NCBI GenBank assembly: GCA_019637175.1
Contig: JAHBWD010000007.1
Coordinates: 147,691 to 211,690, forward strand
Direction: 5' to 3'
Origin: Labilithrix sp.
GTDB lineage: Bacteria; Myxococcota_A; Polyangia; Polyangiales; Polyangiaceae
DNA: 64,000 nucleotides
Shown piece after piece: positions 1-13,391 of this stretch; within the stretch, counting starts at the first letter, position 1, and every line of letters begins with the position of its first letter. The translations under genes were made by a program, and so were the position numbers. The notes under the pieces were generated by a model, which was given only the letters and a program-made list of their open reading frames with translations, had not been told where the DNA came from and did not search any database.

Positions 1-315
1 GCAGACGTCCTTCGAATCCTTCGCCGTGATGAGGCCGTCGAGGTTGTAGCCGTAGTCTTTCCACGCGTCCTTGAGGGGACCGCCGTTGCGGTCGGTCTCT
101 CCGAGGAAGAGCCGGTTGACCGCGAAGGTGCGCGCCGGCGTGTCGGACGGACCCGCCGAGGGCTTGCTCGGGGGAACGCGGCCGGTCTGATCGCCCGGGC
201 CGCCTTCGTTGTTGCCCTCGTTCGTGTCGCTCCCTCCGCAACCCTGCGAGGGGAAGGCGAGCGCGGCGGCGCCGAACATGAACGCGCCAACGGACACAGC
301 TTTGAAAAGCTTCAT
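1..315 (-). CDS. Secreted lipoprotein of unknown function (C-terminal part cut off by window edge)
   Basis: The reading frame starts at ATG (complement of 313-315) and runs off the left edge, giving 105 visible residues. A perfect Shine-Dalgarno (complement of 324-329, AGGAGG) lies 8 nt before the start, which fixes it. The N-terminus is a lipoprotein signal peptide: basic MKLFK, a hydrophobic stretch, then SQGC with the lipidated Cys near residue 26. A Gly/Asn/Asp/Pro-rich linker follows, as is usual for myxobacterial outer-membrane lipoproteins, then an apparently folded start near residue 67 (FAVNRLFLGETDRNG). No family is recognised from the visible part. It is divergent from dnaE. Confidence 0.75.
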   Translation of the reverse strand, partial: MKLFKAVSVGAFMFGAAALAFPSQGCGGSDTNEGNNEGGPGDQTGRVPPSKPSAGPSDTPARTFAVNRLFLGETDRNGGPLKDAWKDYGYNLDGLITAKDSKDVC

Positions 316-523
316 AGGTGATGCCTCCTCAAGTCGTTACGCGAGCCACGGCGAACGCTGACCCTGCTTCGCACGCGCGCGGGCATGCTAGGCAGGATGG
401 CCTTACCGCTGCAAGCTAGAGTTTGAAAGCAAAGCAGCATTTCTCCGCCGGTGACGAACACTTCTCGAGTCGCGGCGGTAATGAGACGTAGGTGAAGGGG
501 CGCGCGCGGCGGGCGGGCGCGTC
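316..523. promoter_or_regulatory. Divergent intergenic region between lipoprotein gene and dnaE
   Basis: This 208-bp gap separates two outward-facing genes, so it should carry both promoters. Apart from the AGGAGG ribosome binding site of the minus-strand gene, I see no convincing -35/-10 pair. A GGTGAAGGGG stretch at 491-500 is the nearest purine-rich element upstream of dnaE but sits about 23 nt before its TTG, too far to be a normal Shine-Dalgarno. Confidence 0.3.
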
Positions 524-5548
<5,025 letters not shown>

Positions 5549-5555
5549 GCTTCGA

Positions 5556-6668
5556 TCAGGGCGTGCACTGCATGACGCCCATCTGCGGTGGGCTGCCCGT
5601 GAGCATGACGGGGCTGCACGACGCGTTCGTGCCGCGGCACTCGCACGCCGACTGGCAGAACTGCGCCATCGTGGAGCCGCCGCCGTCGGGGCCGCCGCCG
5701 TACACGGGGCACGACGTCCGGCACTCGAGCGACGCCTGCGCCGACGGGTTCGTCTGGCAGCAGATCTGCCCGGCCGGGCACTGGCGCGCGCTCCGGCAGT
5801 GCATGGGCCGGCTCGTTCCCGGGTAGCAGTTGTTCGGCGTCCGGCACGCGAACGGCTGGAGGGTCGGGCCGCCGTCTCCCACGACGCCGTAGCCTTCGCA
5901 GCACGCCTGTCCGGGGGCGCACGTCACGCGGCCCGCCGGCGTGTCGCACGGCAGCGGCTCGTCGGGCTCTTCGCAGAACCCCGCGTCGACGTTCGCGTCG
6001 TCGTTCGCGTCGGGCGGAGGCGCGCCGTCGATCGGCGGCTCGACCGGCCCGTCTTGATTGACGTACGCGTCGGGGTTGGTCGGTGCGTCTGTGAGGGCTT
6101 CGCCGCCGTCGGGCAAGACGCCGACCTCGCCGCAGCCTTCGCTGCTGCAGTCGACGCGGCTCTCGACGCATTTTTGGTTCTTGCACGTCGAGAGCGCGTC
6201 GCACGGAAAGTCGAGGCAGTTCGGATCGAGCCCGATGGCGAGGGTGAGCCGCGTGCGCTCGACGAAGGACAGCGATCGCCGCGCGATGATGCATCCGCGG
6301 TAGCCGTCGGCGGCCTTGCACGCCTCGGGGCGCTTGCCGAAGCCGGCGAGGACGATGATCGACGCGCGATCGGTGTCGTCGTTCGGCGTGACGACGAGGG
6401 TGCCCACGCGGGCGGGCTTGCCCTCGGTGCACTCGGTCGTGACGGTGGTGAAGATGTCGTGCTTGATCCGATCCTCCGCGGCGTAGGGATCGGTGCCTAC
6501 GATGAGGCCGACGCCGCCGAGATCGGCGCAGGTTCCCTCGTAGGTCACGTCGAGCGTGACCTGGGTGGGCGTTCGGCAGGCCTCCCCGAGGAGGCCCACG
6601 CCGAGCGCGGACGCGATCGCGAGGGCTGCCGTCGTCGCGCGCGCTCCCACCGACACAAAGTAGCCCAC
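5556..6668 (-). CDS. Cys-rich secreted lipoprotein, unknown function
   Basis: A 370-residue protein starting at GTG. The N-terminus is a lipoprotein signal (hydrophobic ATTAALAIASALGVGLL followed by GEAC). An N-terminal domain (about 35-165) shows regular beta-type alternation with VTLDVTYEG and VGTLVVTPNDD. A Pro/Asp/Gly-rich linker follows at about 185-250, then a Cys-rich C-terminal region with repeated CPAGQICC/CAPGQACC-like segments, suggesting small disulfide-bonded units. No established family is recognised. The gene ends 7 nt from dnaE in convergent orientation and starts about 135 bp from a divergent gene. A start a few codons downstream (GTG at VSVGA) is possible. Confidence 0.7.
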   Translation of the reverse strand: MGYFVSVGARATTAALAIASALGVGLLGEACRTPTQVTLDVTYEGTCADLGGVGLIVGTDPYAAEDRIKHDIFTTVTTECTEGKPARVGTLVVTPNDDTDRASIIVLAGFGKRPEACKAADGYRGCIIARRSLSFVERTRLTLAIGLDPNCLDFPCDALSTCKNQKCVESRVDCSSEGCGEVGVLPDGGEALTDAPTNPDAYVNQDGPVEPPIDGAPPPDANDDANVDAGFCEEPDEPLPCDTPAGRVTCAPGQACCEGYGVVGDGGPTLQPFACRTPNNCYPGTSRPMHCRSARQCPAGQICCQTNPSAQASLECRTSCPVYGGGPDGGGSTMAQFCQSACECRGTNASCSPVMLTGSPPQMGVMQCTP

Positions 6669-6803
6669 GAGCCATGTGGGTCGATAGCTCTCGTATCGCG
6701 TGTGCTCCCACTCGCTTCGTGCCGGTCCTGGACGACATTCCCCACAGCCCTGTTATGCTCAAGGCGGAGGGTCGGGATTGCGAGCGGAGACGAGGACATC
6801 CGT

Positions 6804-8402
6804 ATGAGCTCCGCACCCGACGAGAAGCCCGAAGGCGAGGAGGCCGCGCGTCCGGCGGCTCCGGCGCCGCCTTCGTCGGGCGCGGCGCGTCCTGCGCGGC
6901 CGCCTTCGCCCGGGCGCTACTCGATGTCGACCGAGGGTTCGACCGAGGTCGCCGCCGTGCGCATCGATTCGACGCGGATGCCCGCGGTGCACGCGTCGTC
7001 GCCGCCCGCGTCGAAGCCCGCGCGCGCGCCGGGCGCGGCTCCTCCTTTGCCAGCGCCTCCGCCGCTGCCCGCGGGCGCGCGCGCGAAGACGGCGCCGATG
7101 CCGGGCCGGCCGCCTCCGCTGCCCACGCCTCCGCCGTCGAGCCGTCGCGGGCCTCCGCCGCCGCCGCCGTCGAGCGAGCCGAACGCGAGAGCGGTCGCGC
7201 CGCCGGCTCCGCCGGCGCCGTCGTCGCCGAGCTCGGTCCGGCGCTCGACGCTCTCGTTCACGAGCGAGCCTCCGCCTCAGTCGCAGCCGCCCTCGAAGGG
7301 CACCGGCGCGGCGGCGCTCGCGAGCGCGCGGCCGCCGAGCATGCCGCCGCCGAGCCCCGGCGCGGCGGGCACGCCGAGCGTGCGGCCCGGATCGTTGCGA
7401 CCGCCTCCGCCGCCGAAGCGCGAGTCGCGACCGCCGACGTTCGAGGGCTTCGACGAGGGATCGATCGCGTTCGCGTTCGACGCGCTGATGTCGGAGGGAA
7501 CCGCCGGCGAGCCTGCGCGCGCCGAGGTCGATCTCGCGCCGGTGCGCGAGCTCTTCGCCGAGCTCGCGGCGAACCACATGAGGCACGTGCGCGACTTCAT
7601 GATCGACGTGAAGTGGGGTGAGGCGCCGCGCGAGTGGATCGACATCTGCGTGCCTGCGGTCGTCTCGCTGCGCCGCGCCGCCGATCGGCTCGGGCTCGGC
7701 GAGCTCGCGATCGGCCTCGAGATGTTCGGCGCCGAGCTCGACGGCGCGTCGCCCGCGAACCTCGAGGCCCCGGGTGAAGGCGCGTCGCGCGCGATCGAGG
7801 GCGCGCACAAGGATCGACTGCTCGAGAGCTACGAAGGGCTGGTGACGCTGCTCCCGCAGGCGTTCGCGCTCGACCGCGACAAGTCGCAGCGCGAGGCCGT
7901 GATCATCCAGTCGCTCTGCTTGTCGGTGCCCGACGTGCGGAAGGTCACGATCGACAAGCTCCACGCCGCCGGGCTCACGAGCCTCTCGGTGCTCTTCGAG
8001 GCCAAGCCGGCGGAGGTCGCGCAGGTCGCGGGCATCCCCGAGGAGGTGGCCGTGCGCATCGTCGAGCGCTTCCAGGCCTACCGCCGCGAGCTCCAGAACG
8101 CGTCGCCGCAAGACGCGCGCGCGGCCGAGCGCGAGAAGCTGGCGACGCTCACCGCGCAGCTCCGCGAGCAGCACGACGGCTACGAAGAGGCCGCGGGCGG
8201 CTGGTCGCCCGACGCGAAGGCGAAGAAGCGCGATCTGTTCCGCGCGCGCGAGGAGACGTGGCTCGAGATCAGCCTCCTGCTCGCGCGCTTCGGCGAGGTG
8301 GATCGCCTACAAGGGATCGAGAAGGTTCCGTTCGCCCAGCGGATCGCGCAGCTCACCGAGTACCTCGAAGAGGCCCGCGACAAGTACCGTACGGAGGGCT
8401 GA
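6804..8402 (+). CDS. Helical protein with long Pro-rich N-terminus and helix-hairpin-helix segment
   Basis: 532 residues from ATG 6804, with GAGG about 10 nt upstream; the frame is open further upstream, but that part overlaps the divergent lipoprotein gene and shows no coding character. Residues 1-220 are a disordered Pro/Ala/Ser tract. The rest is predicted almost all helical, including a bundle-like segment (VRELFAELAANHMRHVRDF), a helix-hairpin-helix-like segment at about 377-424 (KLHAAGLTSLSVLFEAKPAE, then VAGIPEEVAVRIVERF), and a charged C-terminal coiled region. HhH motifs usually contact DNA non-specifically, but the role here is unknown. It reads in the same direction as the pentapeptide and bactofilin genes. 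Confidence 0.75.
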   Translation: MSSAPDEKPEGEEAARPAAPAPPSSGAARPARPPSPGRYSMSTEGSTEVAAVRIDSTRMPAVHASSPPASKPARAPGAAPPLPAPPPLPAGARAKTAPMPGRPPPLPTPPPSSRRGPPPPPPSSEPNARAVAPPAPPAPSSPSSVRRSTLSFTSEPPPQSQPPSKGTGAAALASARPPSMPPPSPGAAGTPSVRPGSLRPPPPPKRESRPPTFEGFDEGSIAFAFDALMSEGTAGEPARAEVDLAPVRELFAELAANHMRHVRDFMIDVKWGEAPREWIDICVPAVVSLRRAADRLGLGELAIGLEMFGAELDGASPANLEAPGEGASRAIEGAHKDRLLESYEGLVTLLPQAFALDRDKSQREAVIIQSLCLSVPDVRKVTIDKLHAAGLTSLSVLFEAKPAEVAQVAGIPEEVAVRIVERFQAYRRELQNASPQDARAAEREKLATLTAQLREQHDGYEEAAGGWSPDAKAKKRDLFRAREETWLEISLLLARFGEVDRLQGIEKVPFAQRIAQLTEYLEEARDKYRTEG

Positions 8403-8517
8403 CCGCCTCCCGCGCGGCCAAGCCCCGAAGGTCATGGACTGGCCGCCTCGAGAGCCGCTACACTGCGGCTTCACTCCTCGCTTCAAACATCGAAACGTCG
8501 TGTGACGGGAGACACTC

Positions 8518-9798
8518 ATGGCCGAGCTCGCGCCGGACGCGGTCGTCAGCAAAGTGAAGCGCGGTGAGAAGATCGACCGCGCGGATCTGTCCGGGATCAA
8601 CCTCGCCAACGCGGTGCTCGAAGGAGCGAGCTTCCGCCGCTGCGACATGGTCGGAGCGAACCTCGAAGGCGCGCGCCTTCGAAACGCGAACCTGAAGAGC
8701 GCGAACCTCTGCGAGGCGTTCCTCTCGGGCGCCGATCTCCGCGACGCCAACCTCGACAACGCCGATCTCGAGGGCGCGAACCTCCAGCGAACGCTCCTCG
8801 CGGGCGCGAACCTGTCGCGCGCGAACCTCGAAGGCGCCAACCTCCAGGGCGCGAACCTGGCGGGCGCGCGCCTCACGCACGCGCAGCTCGATCTCGCGAA
8901 CCTCGGCGGCGCCGACGCGGCCGGCGCCGTCCTCACGCACGCCGATCTCGGCGAGTGTTACCTCGGCGGCATCAAGATGATGAAGTCCGAGCTGACGAAC
9001 GCGAACCTCTCGGACTCGAACCTCGAAGACGCCGACTTCACCGGCGCGACGCTGGCCGACGCGCAGCTCCGCGCCGTGAAGGCGCGCGGCCTCAAGCTCG
9101 TCGGCGCGGTGCTCACGAAGGCCGACCTGACGAAGGCGAACCTCTCGGGGGCCGATCTCACGAACGCCGATCTGCGCAACGCGACGCTCTCCGAGGCGAA
9201 GCTCGAAGGCGCGAACCTCACCGGCGCGAAGGTGCACGGTCTCCTCGCCAAGGGCGCGCAGATCAACGGCATCAAGGCCGACTGGCTCGACAACAGCCCC
9301 AACGCCGACGGCTCGGTGCGCGTGCCGCCGACGCAGATCGCGGCGCTCCTGTCGGGCACGGCGCCCGCGCGCTCTTCGGCCGAGGATCGCGGCAGCCGCC
9401 GCTACTTCGGCCGCGGCGACGTGCTCCGCAACGCGAGCCTCCAGTTCGACGAGGGCGCGACGGTGGAGATCGAGAGCCTCTTCGAGCAGTGCACGATCGC
9501 GCTCGGGCGCGGCACGGAGCTCGTGATCGGATCCGACGGCGTCCTCCATGGCTGCCAGATCACCGGCGCCGGCAACATCACGATCAACGGCAAGTTCTTC
9601 GAGAAGACCGAGGGGAAGACGGCGGGGAGGGCCGGCATCATCGGCGCCCATCAGCTCGTCGTGACGTCGACGGGCGCGCTCGTCGGTGCGGTGCAGCAGC
9701 ATGCCGATCTCACGCGCTTCGCGTTCGAGCCGGGCTGCCAGCTGCGGATGAAGATTTCCACGGCCGGCAACGGCAACGGCAGCAAGGGCAAGCGGTGA
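8518..9798 (+). CDS. Pentapeptide-repeat protein with C-terminal bactofilin-like region
   Basis: 426 residues, ATG preceded by GGGAG. Residues about 18-250 are uninterrupted pentapeptide repeats of the A(D/N)LxG type, which form a right-handed quadrilateral beta-helix. After a linker (about 265-300), the C-terminal 120 residues have a different, glycine-spaced beta pattern (ITGAGNITINGKFFE, GIIGAHQLVVTSTGALVGAV) that resembles bactofilins (DUF583), another beta-helix polymer family. A true bactofilin gene follows 52 bp downstream on the same strand, so the two probably work together, perhaps as a scaffold. No signal peptide or membrane segment is present, so it should be cytosolic. The bactofilin likeness is judged by eye. 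Confidence 0.85.
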   Translation: MAELAPDAVVSKVKRGEKIDRADLSGINLANAVLEGASFRRCDMVGANLEGARLRNANLKSANLCEAFLSGADLRDANLDNADLEGANLQRTLLAGANLSRANLEGANLQGANLAGARLTHAQLDLANLGGADAAGAVLTHADLGECYLGGIKMMKSELTNANLSDSNLEDADFTGATLADAQLRAVKARGLKLVGAVLTKADLTKANLSGADLTNADLRNATLSEAKLEGANLTGAKVHGLLAKGAQINGIKADWLDNSPNADGSVRVPPTQIAALLSGTAPARSSAEDRGSRRYFGRGDVLRNASLQFDEGATVEIESLFEQCTIALGRGTELVIGSDGVLHGCQITGAGNITINGKFFEKTEGKTAGRAGIIGAHQLVVTSTGALVGAVQQHADLTRFAFEPGCQLRMKISTAGNGNGSKGKR

Positions 9799-9850
9799 AC
9801 GGACTCTGCGGGCGGCCGCGCCACGCGTACTCGAGCACACAGGAGCGACA

Positions 9851-10282
9851 ATGAGCGATCTGAAGAACCCCGGCGCAACCGAGAAACGAACGTTGGTCGA
9901 GGAGGGCACCACGTTCAAGGGCTCGCTCACCTCGACGTGCCCCATCCTGGTGAAGGGAACGATCAGCGGCGACGTCGAGGCGCCGTCGCTCACCATCGCC
10001 GGCAGCGGCGCCGTCTCCGGCAAGGTGAAGGCGGGCGAGCTGAAGAGCGAAGGTGAGCTCTCGGGCGAGGTCGACGTCGACAAGGTCGTCCTCTCCGGCG
10101 CCGTGAAAGACAACACCGTCATTCGCGCGAAGGCGCTCGAGGTGAAGCTCGCCGTCACCGGATCGAAGATGCAGGTCGTCTTCGGCGAGGTGCAGCTCGA
10201 CATCGGCGACAAGCCCTCGCTCGAGAAGGTCGAAGGCAAGGGCGAGAACGGCAAGAGCGTTCCGCCTCCCGCCGAGAGCTGA
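9851..10282 (+). CDS. Bactofilin, cytoskeletal polymer protein
   Basis: 143 residues, ATG with AGGAG 5 nt upstream. The central part (about 15-115) is the bactofilin beta-helix with regularly spaced Gly and hydrophobics (LVKGTISGDVEAPSLTIAGS, GAVSGKVKAGELKSEGELSG), flanked by short disordered tails. Bactofilins polymerise without nucleotide into filaments that position chromosome, polarity and cell-wall proteins in myxobacteria and Caulobacter. Length and tail composition match. It is the last gene of a plus-strand run and converges on the MoxR gene. Confidence 0.92.
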   Translation: MSDLKNPGATEKRTLVEEGTTFKGSLTSTCPILVKGTISGDVEAPSLTIAGSGAVSGKVKAGELKSEGELSGEVDVDKVVLSGAVKDNTVIRAKALEVKLAVTGSKMQVVFGEVQLDIGDKPSLEKVEGKGENGKSVPPPAES

Positions 10283-10300
10283 GCGCTCGTCCGCGAGCGC
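10283..10300. terminator. Hairpin between convergent bactofilin and MoxR genes
   Basis: GCGCTCG and CGAGCGC form a perfect 7-bp stem with a 4-nt loop in the 23-bp gap between two convergent stop codons. No T-run follows, so it is a structural candidate for a bidirectional terminator only. Confidence 0.4.
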
Positions 10301-10305
10301 CGGAG

Positions 10306-11253
10306 CTACAGCCCGAGCTTGCCGAGATCCGCCTCGACCTTGCGGCGATCTTCTTCGTGCTTGAGGAGAACGCCGAGCGTCGACGACGCGAGCTCCTTGT
10401 CGAGCGCGCTGGCGCCGAGGAGGATGAGCGCGCGCGCCCAGTCGATCGTCTCCGCGATCGACGGCGCCTTGCGGAGCTCGAGCGCGCGCACGCCGTGGAC
10501 GAAGCCGACGAGCGCCTCGGCGAGCCCCTTGGCGATGCCCGGCACGCGGAGCTCGAGGATGGCGATCTCCCGTGAGGGCGGGGGATAGTCGAGGAAGGCG
10601 TGAAGGCAACGACGGCGGAGCGCGTCGGTCATGTCGCGCGTCCCGTTGGTCGTGAGGATGACGAGGGGTGGGTGCGTCGCCTTCACCGTGCCGAGCTCGG
10701 GGATCGTGATCTGCTGCTCGGCGAGGATCTCGAGGAGGAAGGCCTCGAACTCCGGATCGGCGCGGTCGACCTCGTCGACGAGGAGCACCGCCGGTGTCTC
10801 GCTCTCGAGCGCGGCGAGCAAGGGGCGCGAGATCAGGAAGCGCTTACTGAAGAAGGCCGTCTCCGCGCCGGCGACGCGGTCGGCCGCCTCGGCGATCGAC
10901 GGGGCGCCGTCCGTCTGGGCGAGCGCTGCGTCGCGCAAGAGCTGCGTGTAGAGCATCTGCTTGGCGTAGTCCCACTCGTAGAGGGCCTTCGCCTCGTCGA
11001 GCCCCTCGTAACACTGGAGGCGCACGAGCGGCCGCCCGAGGGTCTCGGCGAGGGCGCGCGCGAGGTCGGTCTTTCCCACGCCCGCGGGCCCTTCGACGAG
11101 CAGAGGCCTCCCGAGCTCGAGCGCGAGCCAGGCCGACAGCGCCGTCTTCGTGTCGGCGATGTATGTGCGCCCGAGCGCGTTCGCCAGCGCGGTCGGCGAC
11201 GAACCCGACGATGCCGAGGGAGCCGAGGCGGCCGAGGACGAACGCTCACCCAT
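10306..11253 (-). CDS. MoxR-family AAA+ ATPase
   Basis: About 315 residues from ATG (complement of 11251-11253); a GTG two codons upstream (11259) is also possible. After a Ser/Ala-rich leader the protein shows a classic AAA+ module: Walker A GPAGVGKT, Walker B LLVDEVDRAD, sensor-1-type ILTTNGTRDM, and an arginine-rich DALRRRC segment. Members closest to this architecture (CoxD-like) act as chaperones inserting metal centres, generally beside a VWA-domain partner. No VWA or cox gene is adjacent here, so the substrate is unknown. It is divergent from the DUF4388 gene. Confidence 0.9.
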   Translation of the reverse strand: MGERSSSAASAPSASSGSSPTALANALGRTYIADTKTALSAWLALELGRPLLVEGPAGVGKTDLARALAETLGRPLVRLQCYEGLDEAKALYEWDYAKQMLYTQLLRDAALAQTDGAPSIAEAADRVAGAETAFFSKRFLISRPLLAALESETPAVLLVDEVDRADPEFEAFLLEILAEQQITIPELGTVKATHPPLVILTTNGTRDMTDALRRRCLHAFLDYPPPSREIAILELRVPGIAKGLAEALVGFVHGVRALELRKAPSIAETIDWARALILLGASALDKELASSTLGVLLKHEEDRRKVEADLGKLGL

Positions 11254-11314
11254 CCGCACTCGCTATAGCCGGCAACCACCCCGTTTTCCACATGGTCTGA
11301 TAGCTTAGAAGGTG

Positions 11315-12574
11315 ATGTCCGATCGGGACGACTTGCTTCGCATCGACGGAACGGGTGCGGTGCACCCGGTCGGTCGTGCAGCAAGCCAGCAGCTTCGCCC
11401 GAGGGCGGGCGAATGGCGACTGATCCCGAGCCCGAAGGAGCTGATCGTCGCGCGGAGCATGACCGGCGGCGACGCCGTCTTGAAGCTCGCCGGGGAGATC
11501 CGCACGCCGGGCGCGCTCTGCGACATCGTCGCTCTCGCCGCCCAATCGGGCTGGAAGGGCGAGCTCATCTTGCTCGCCGAGGCCGGCAATCGATCCTTCT
11601 ACTTCGACAGCGGGACGATCATCGGCGCGTCGACCACGGTGCCGGAAGAGCGCCTCGGTGAGACGCTCTATCGCTTCGGCGAGATCAACCGCGAGCAGCT
11701 CGAGACGATCGTCCGCGCGGCCGGGGAGACGGGCAAGCGCTTCGGCGAAGCCGCGGTCGAGACCGGCATCGTCGGCGCCGAGACGCTCTTCGCGATGATC
11801 GCGCGTCAGGTGGAGGAGGTGTTCTTCTCCGCCGTGCACGTGAGCGAGGGCGCGTTCTACTTCTTCGATCGCTTCGACGAGAAGCACATCATCCGGCGCC
11901 ACAACATGAACGCGAGCGGCCTCTTGATGGAGGCTGCGCGGCGCATGGATGAGATGCGCTTTTTCCGGGAAAAGATCCCGAACGACACGTACATTCCGGT
12001 CCCTGTACCAGGGAAGAAGCCGGTAGAAGATCTCGCGAGCGTCTTCGATCAGTGTGACTCGAAGAAGAGCATCGCGGATATCGGACGCGCGACGGGTCAG
12101 CTCGAGTTCGAGGTGACTCGCTCCGTGTTCCAACTCGTCTCGAGCGGCTGTGTGTTCATGGTCGCGCCTCGACCCCGTGGGCCCGAGGCCATCGTCGAGA
12201 CATTCAATCCTGCGCTCGCTGCCATCCACGAGCGTTGTGATACCGCAGGGAAGGGGGCGGATCTGCGAGACGGACTCGGCCGTTTCGCGACTGGTGGTGG
12301 TGTTTACGATCCTTTGTTCATGGGGGCGGGACCCTTGCAAGATGGCACGTTGAAACCAGATCGGATCGGCCGGAACATCGCCGCGCTCGCGGGCGATGAT
12401 CCGGACGCATGGCTGGTCGAGCTGATGAACGACTACGTCGGATTCGCGCTCTTCCAGGCGGAGTCGATCCTGTCACGTGAGGCCCAAGCGACGCTCTTGG
12501 CCGACGTGATGGAAATCCTGAAACCGCTGCGCCCGCTGATCGACGCGGGACCGCGGTCGCGAGGTGCCGCGTGA
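11315..12574 (+). CDS. DUF4388 (PATAN) domain protein
   Basis: About 419 residues. The start is ATG 11315 or GTG 11312, both behind AGAAGG. The N-terminal 140 residues match the DUF4388 pattern: the IRTPGALCDIVALAAQSGWK opening, GELILLAEAGNRSFYFDSGT, then ERLGETLYRFGEI, followed by a long-helix segment with REQLETIVR and ETLFAMIARQVEEVFFSAV. This domain is common in Myxococcota signalling proteins, often with receivers or DnaJ. The C-terminal half is helical and unassigned. Its stop overlaps the GTG start of the TetR gene (GTGA), which indicates translational coupling. Confidence 0.85.
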   Translation: MSDRDDLLRIDGTGAVHPVGRAASQQLRPRAGEWRLIPSPKELIVARSMTGGDAVLKLAGEIRTPGALCDIVALAAQSGWKGELILLAEAGNRSFYFDSGTIIGASTTVPEERLGETLYRFGEINREQLETIVRAAGETGKRFGEAAVETGIVGAETLFAMIARQVEEVFFSAVHVSEGAFYFFDRFDEKHIIRRHNMNASGLLMEAARRMDEMRFFREKIPNDTYIPVPVPGKKPVEDLASVFDQCDSKKSIADIGRATGQLEFEVTRSVFQLVSSGCVFMVAPRPRGPEAIVETFNPALAAIHERCDTAGKGADLRDGLGRFATGGGVYDPLFMGAGPLQDGTLKPDRIGRNIAALAGDDPDAWLVELMNDYVGFALFQAESILSREAQATLLADVMEILKPLRPLIDAGPRSRGAA

Positions 12575-13311
12575 GCACCGCGAACGGCAAATCGAGTCAC
12601 CCTCCGACCGCGAGATCGAGCAAGCCACCTCGGCTGCCGAGCTCCGCGCCGGCGGCGACGCGAAAACGAAAACGACTCCGCAAGGAGGAGATCATCCTCG
12701 AGGCCACGCGGCTCTTCGCCGAGAGAGGCTACGAGGGTGCGAGCATGGGCGATCTGGCCGAGCGCGTGGGGCTCCGCAAGGCGTCGCTCTTCCATCACTT
12801 CCCGAGCAAGGACGTGCTGTACGCGACCGTGCTCTTGCAGCTGGTGGAAAGCGTGAGGGTGGCGATCGTGGGCGCGGCAGCGTCGGAGGGCTCGTTCGAG
12901 GCACGCCTCGACGCGCTGACGGACGCGCTCACGACGACGCTCGGCAGTCAGCCCCACGCCGCGCGCCTGTTCGTGCGCGAGGCGATGGAGACCGGGCCCG
13001 CGTTCTCGCGGGCACCAGGTCAGACGGGGCCGGCGATGCGGGAGCGCCTCGGCCGAACGATCAACGACGTGCTGTCGGCGTCGCTCGAGTTCGCGCGCGC
13101 CGGGCAGCGTGAGGGGGCGTTCAATCCGGACGTCGACGCGACACAGATCATCGTGAGCCTGATCGGCATCCACTTCATGCCGTTCGCGATCGGTGAGATC
13201 GTCGAGCGCTTCACGGGCACGTCGCCGTTTCACGCGTCGTTCCTCGAGCAGCGCAAGACGGCCGTCCGGAGTCAGGTGCGCGATCTCGTCTTGGTGAAGC
13301 GCAAGACGTGA
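12571..13311 (+). CDS. TetR/AcrR family transcriptional regulator
   Basis: 246 residues from GTG, overlapping the previous stop by 4 nt. A disordered basic N-terminal tail of about 40 residues precedes the HTH domain (ILEATRLFAERGYEGASMGD, then LAERVGLRKASLFHHFPSKD), the standard TetR signature. The helical C-terminal domain, which should bind an effector and dimerise, shows no diagnostic residues. Coupling to the DUF4388 gene suggests both belong to one signalling unit. The convergent crotonase gene is a plausible but unproven target. Confidence 0.92.
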   Translation: MSTANGKSSHPPTARSSKPPRLPSSAPAATRKRKRLRKEEIILEATRLFAERGYEGASMGDLAERVGLRKASLFHHFPSKDVLYATVLLQLVESVRVAIVGAAASEGSFEARLDALTDALTTTLGSQPHAARLFVREAMETGPAFSRAPGQTGPAMRERLGRTINDVLSASLEFARAGQREGAFNPDVDATQIIVSLIGIHFMPFAIGEIVERFTGTSPFHASFLEQRKTAVRSQVRDLVLVKRKT

Positions 13312-13325
13312 CGAGACGATAGGAG

Positions 13326-13378
13326 AGAGAGGCGCGGAGCCGCGGAGAGCTTTCTTCTCTGCGCTTCAGCGCCTCTCT
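13326..13378. terminator. Bidirectional terminator between tetR-type gene and crotonase gene
   Basis: AGAGAGGCGC (13326-13335) and GCGCCTCTCT (13369-13378) are a perfect 10-bp inverted repeat around a roughly 33-nt loop that contains a further smaller stem (GGAGAG/CTTCTC). A T-rich stretch (TTTCC) follows on the plus side and purine-rich AGG precedes it. The position between two convergent stops supports the call. Confidence 0.6.
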
Positions 13379-13391
13379 TTCCGTCTCTCGT

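Noticed and set aside
5799..6803. N-terminal extension of the HhH protein by 335 codons
   Set aside because: It runs antisense through the lipoprotein gene and lacks coding character; ATG 6804 has a ribosome binding site.
8307..10254. Long minus-strand frame opposite the pentapeptide and bactofilin genes
   Set aside because: Repeat-derived shadow of the pentapeptide repeats.
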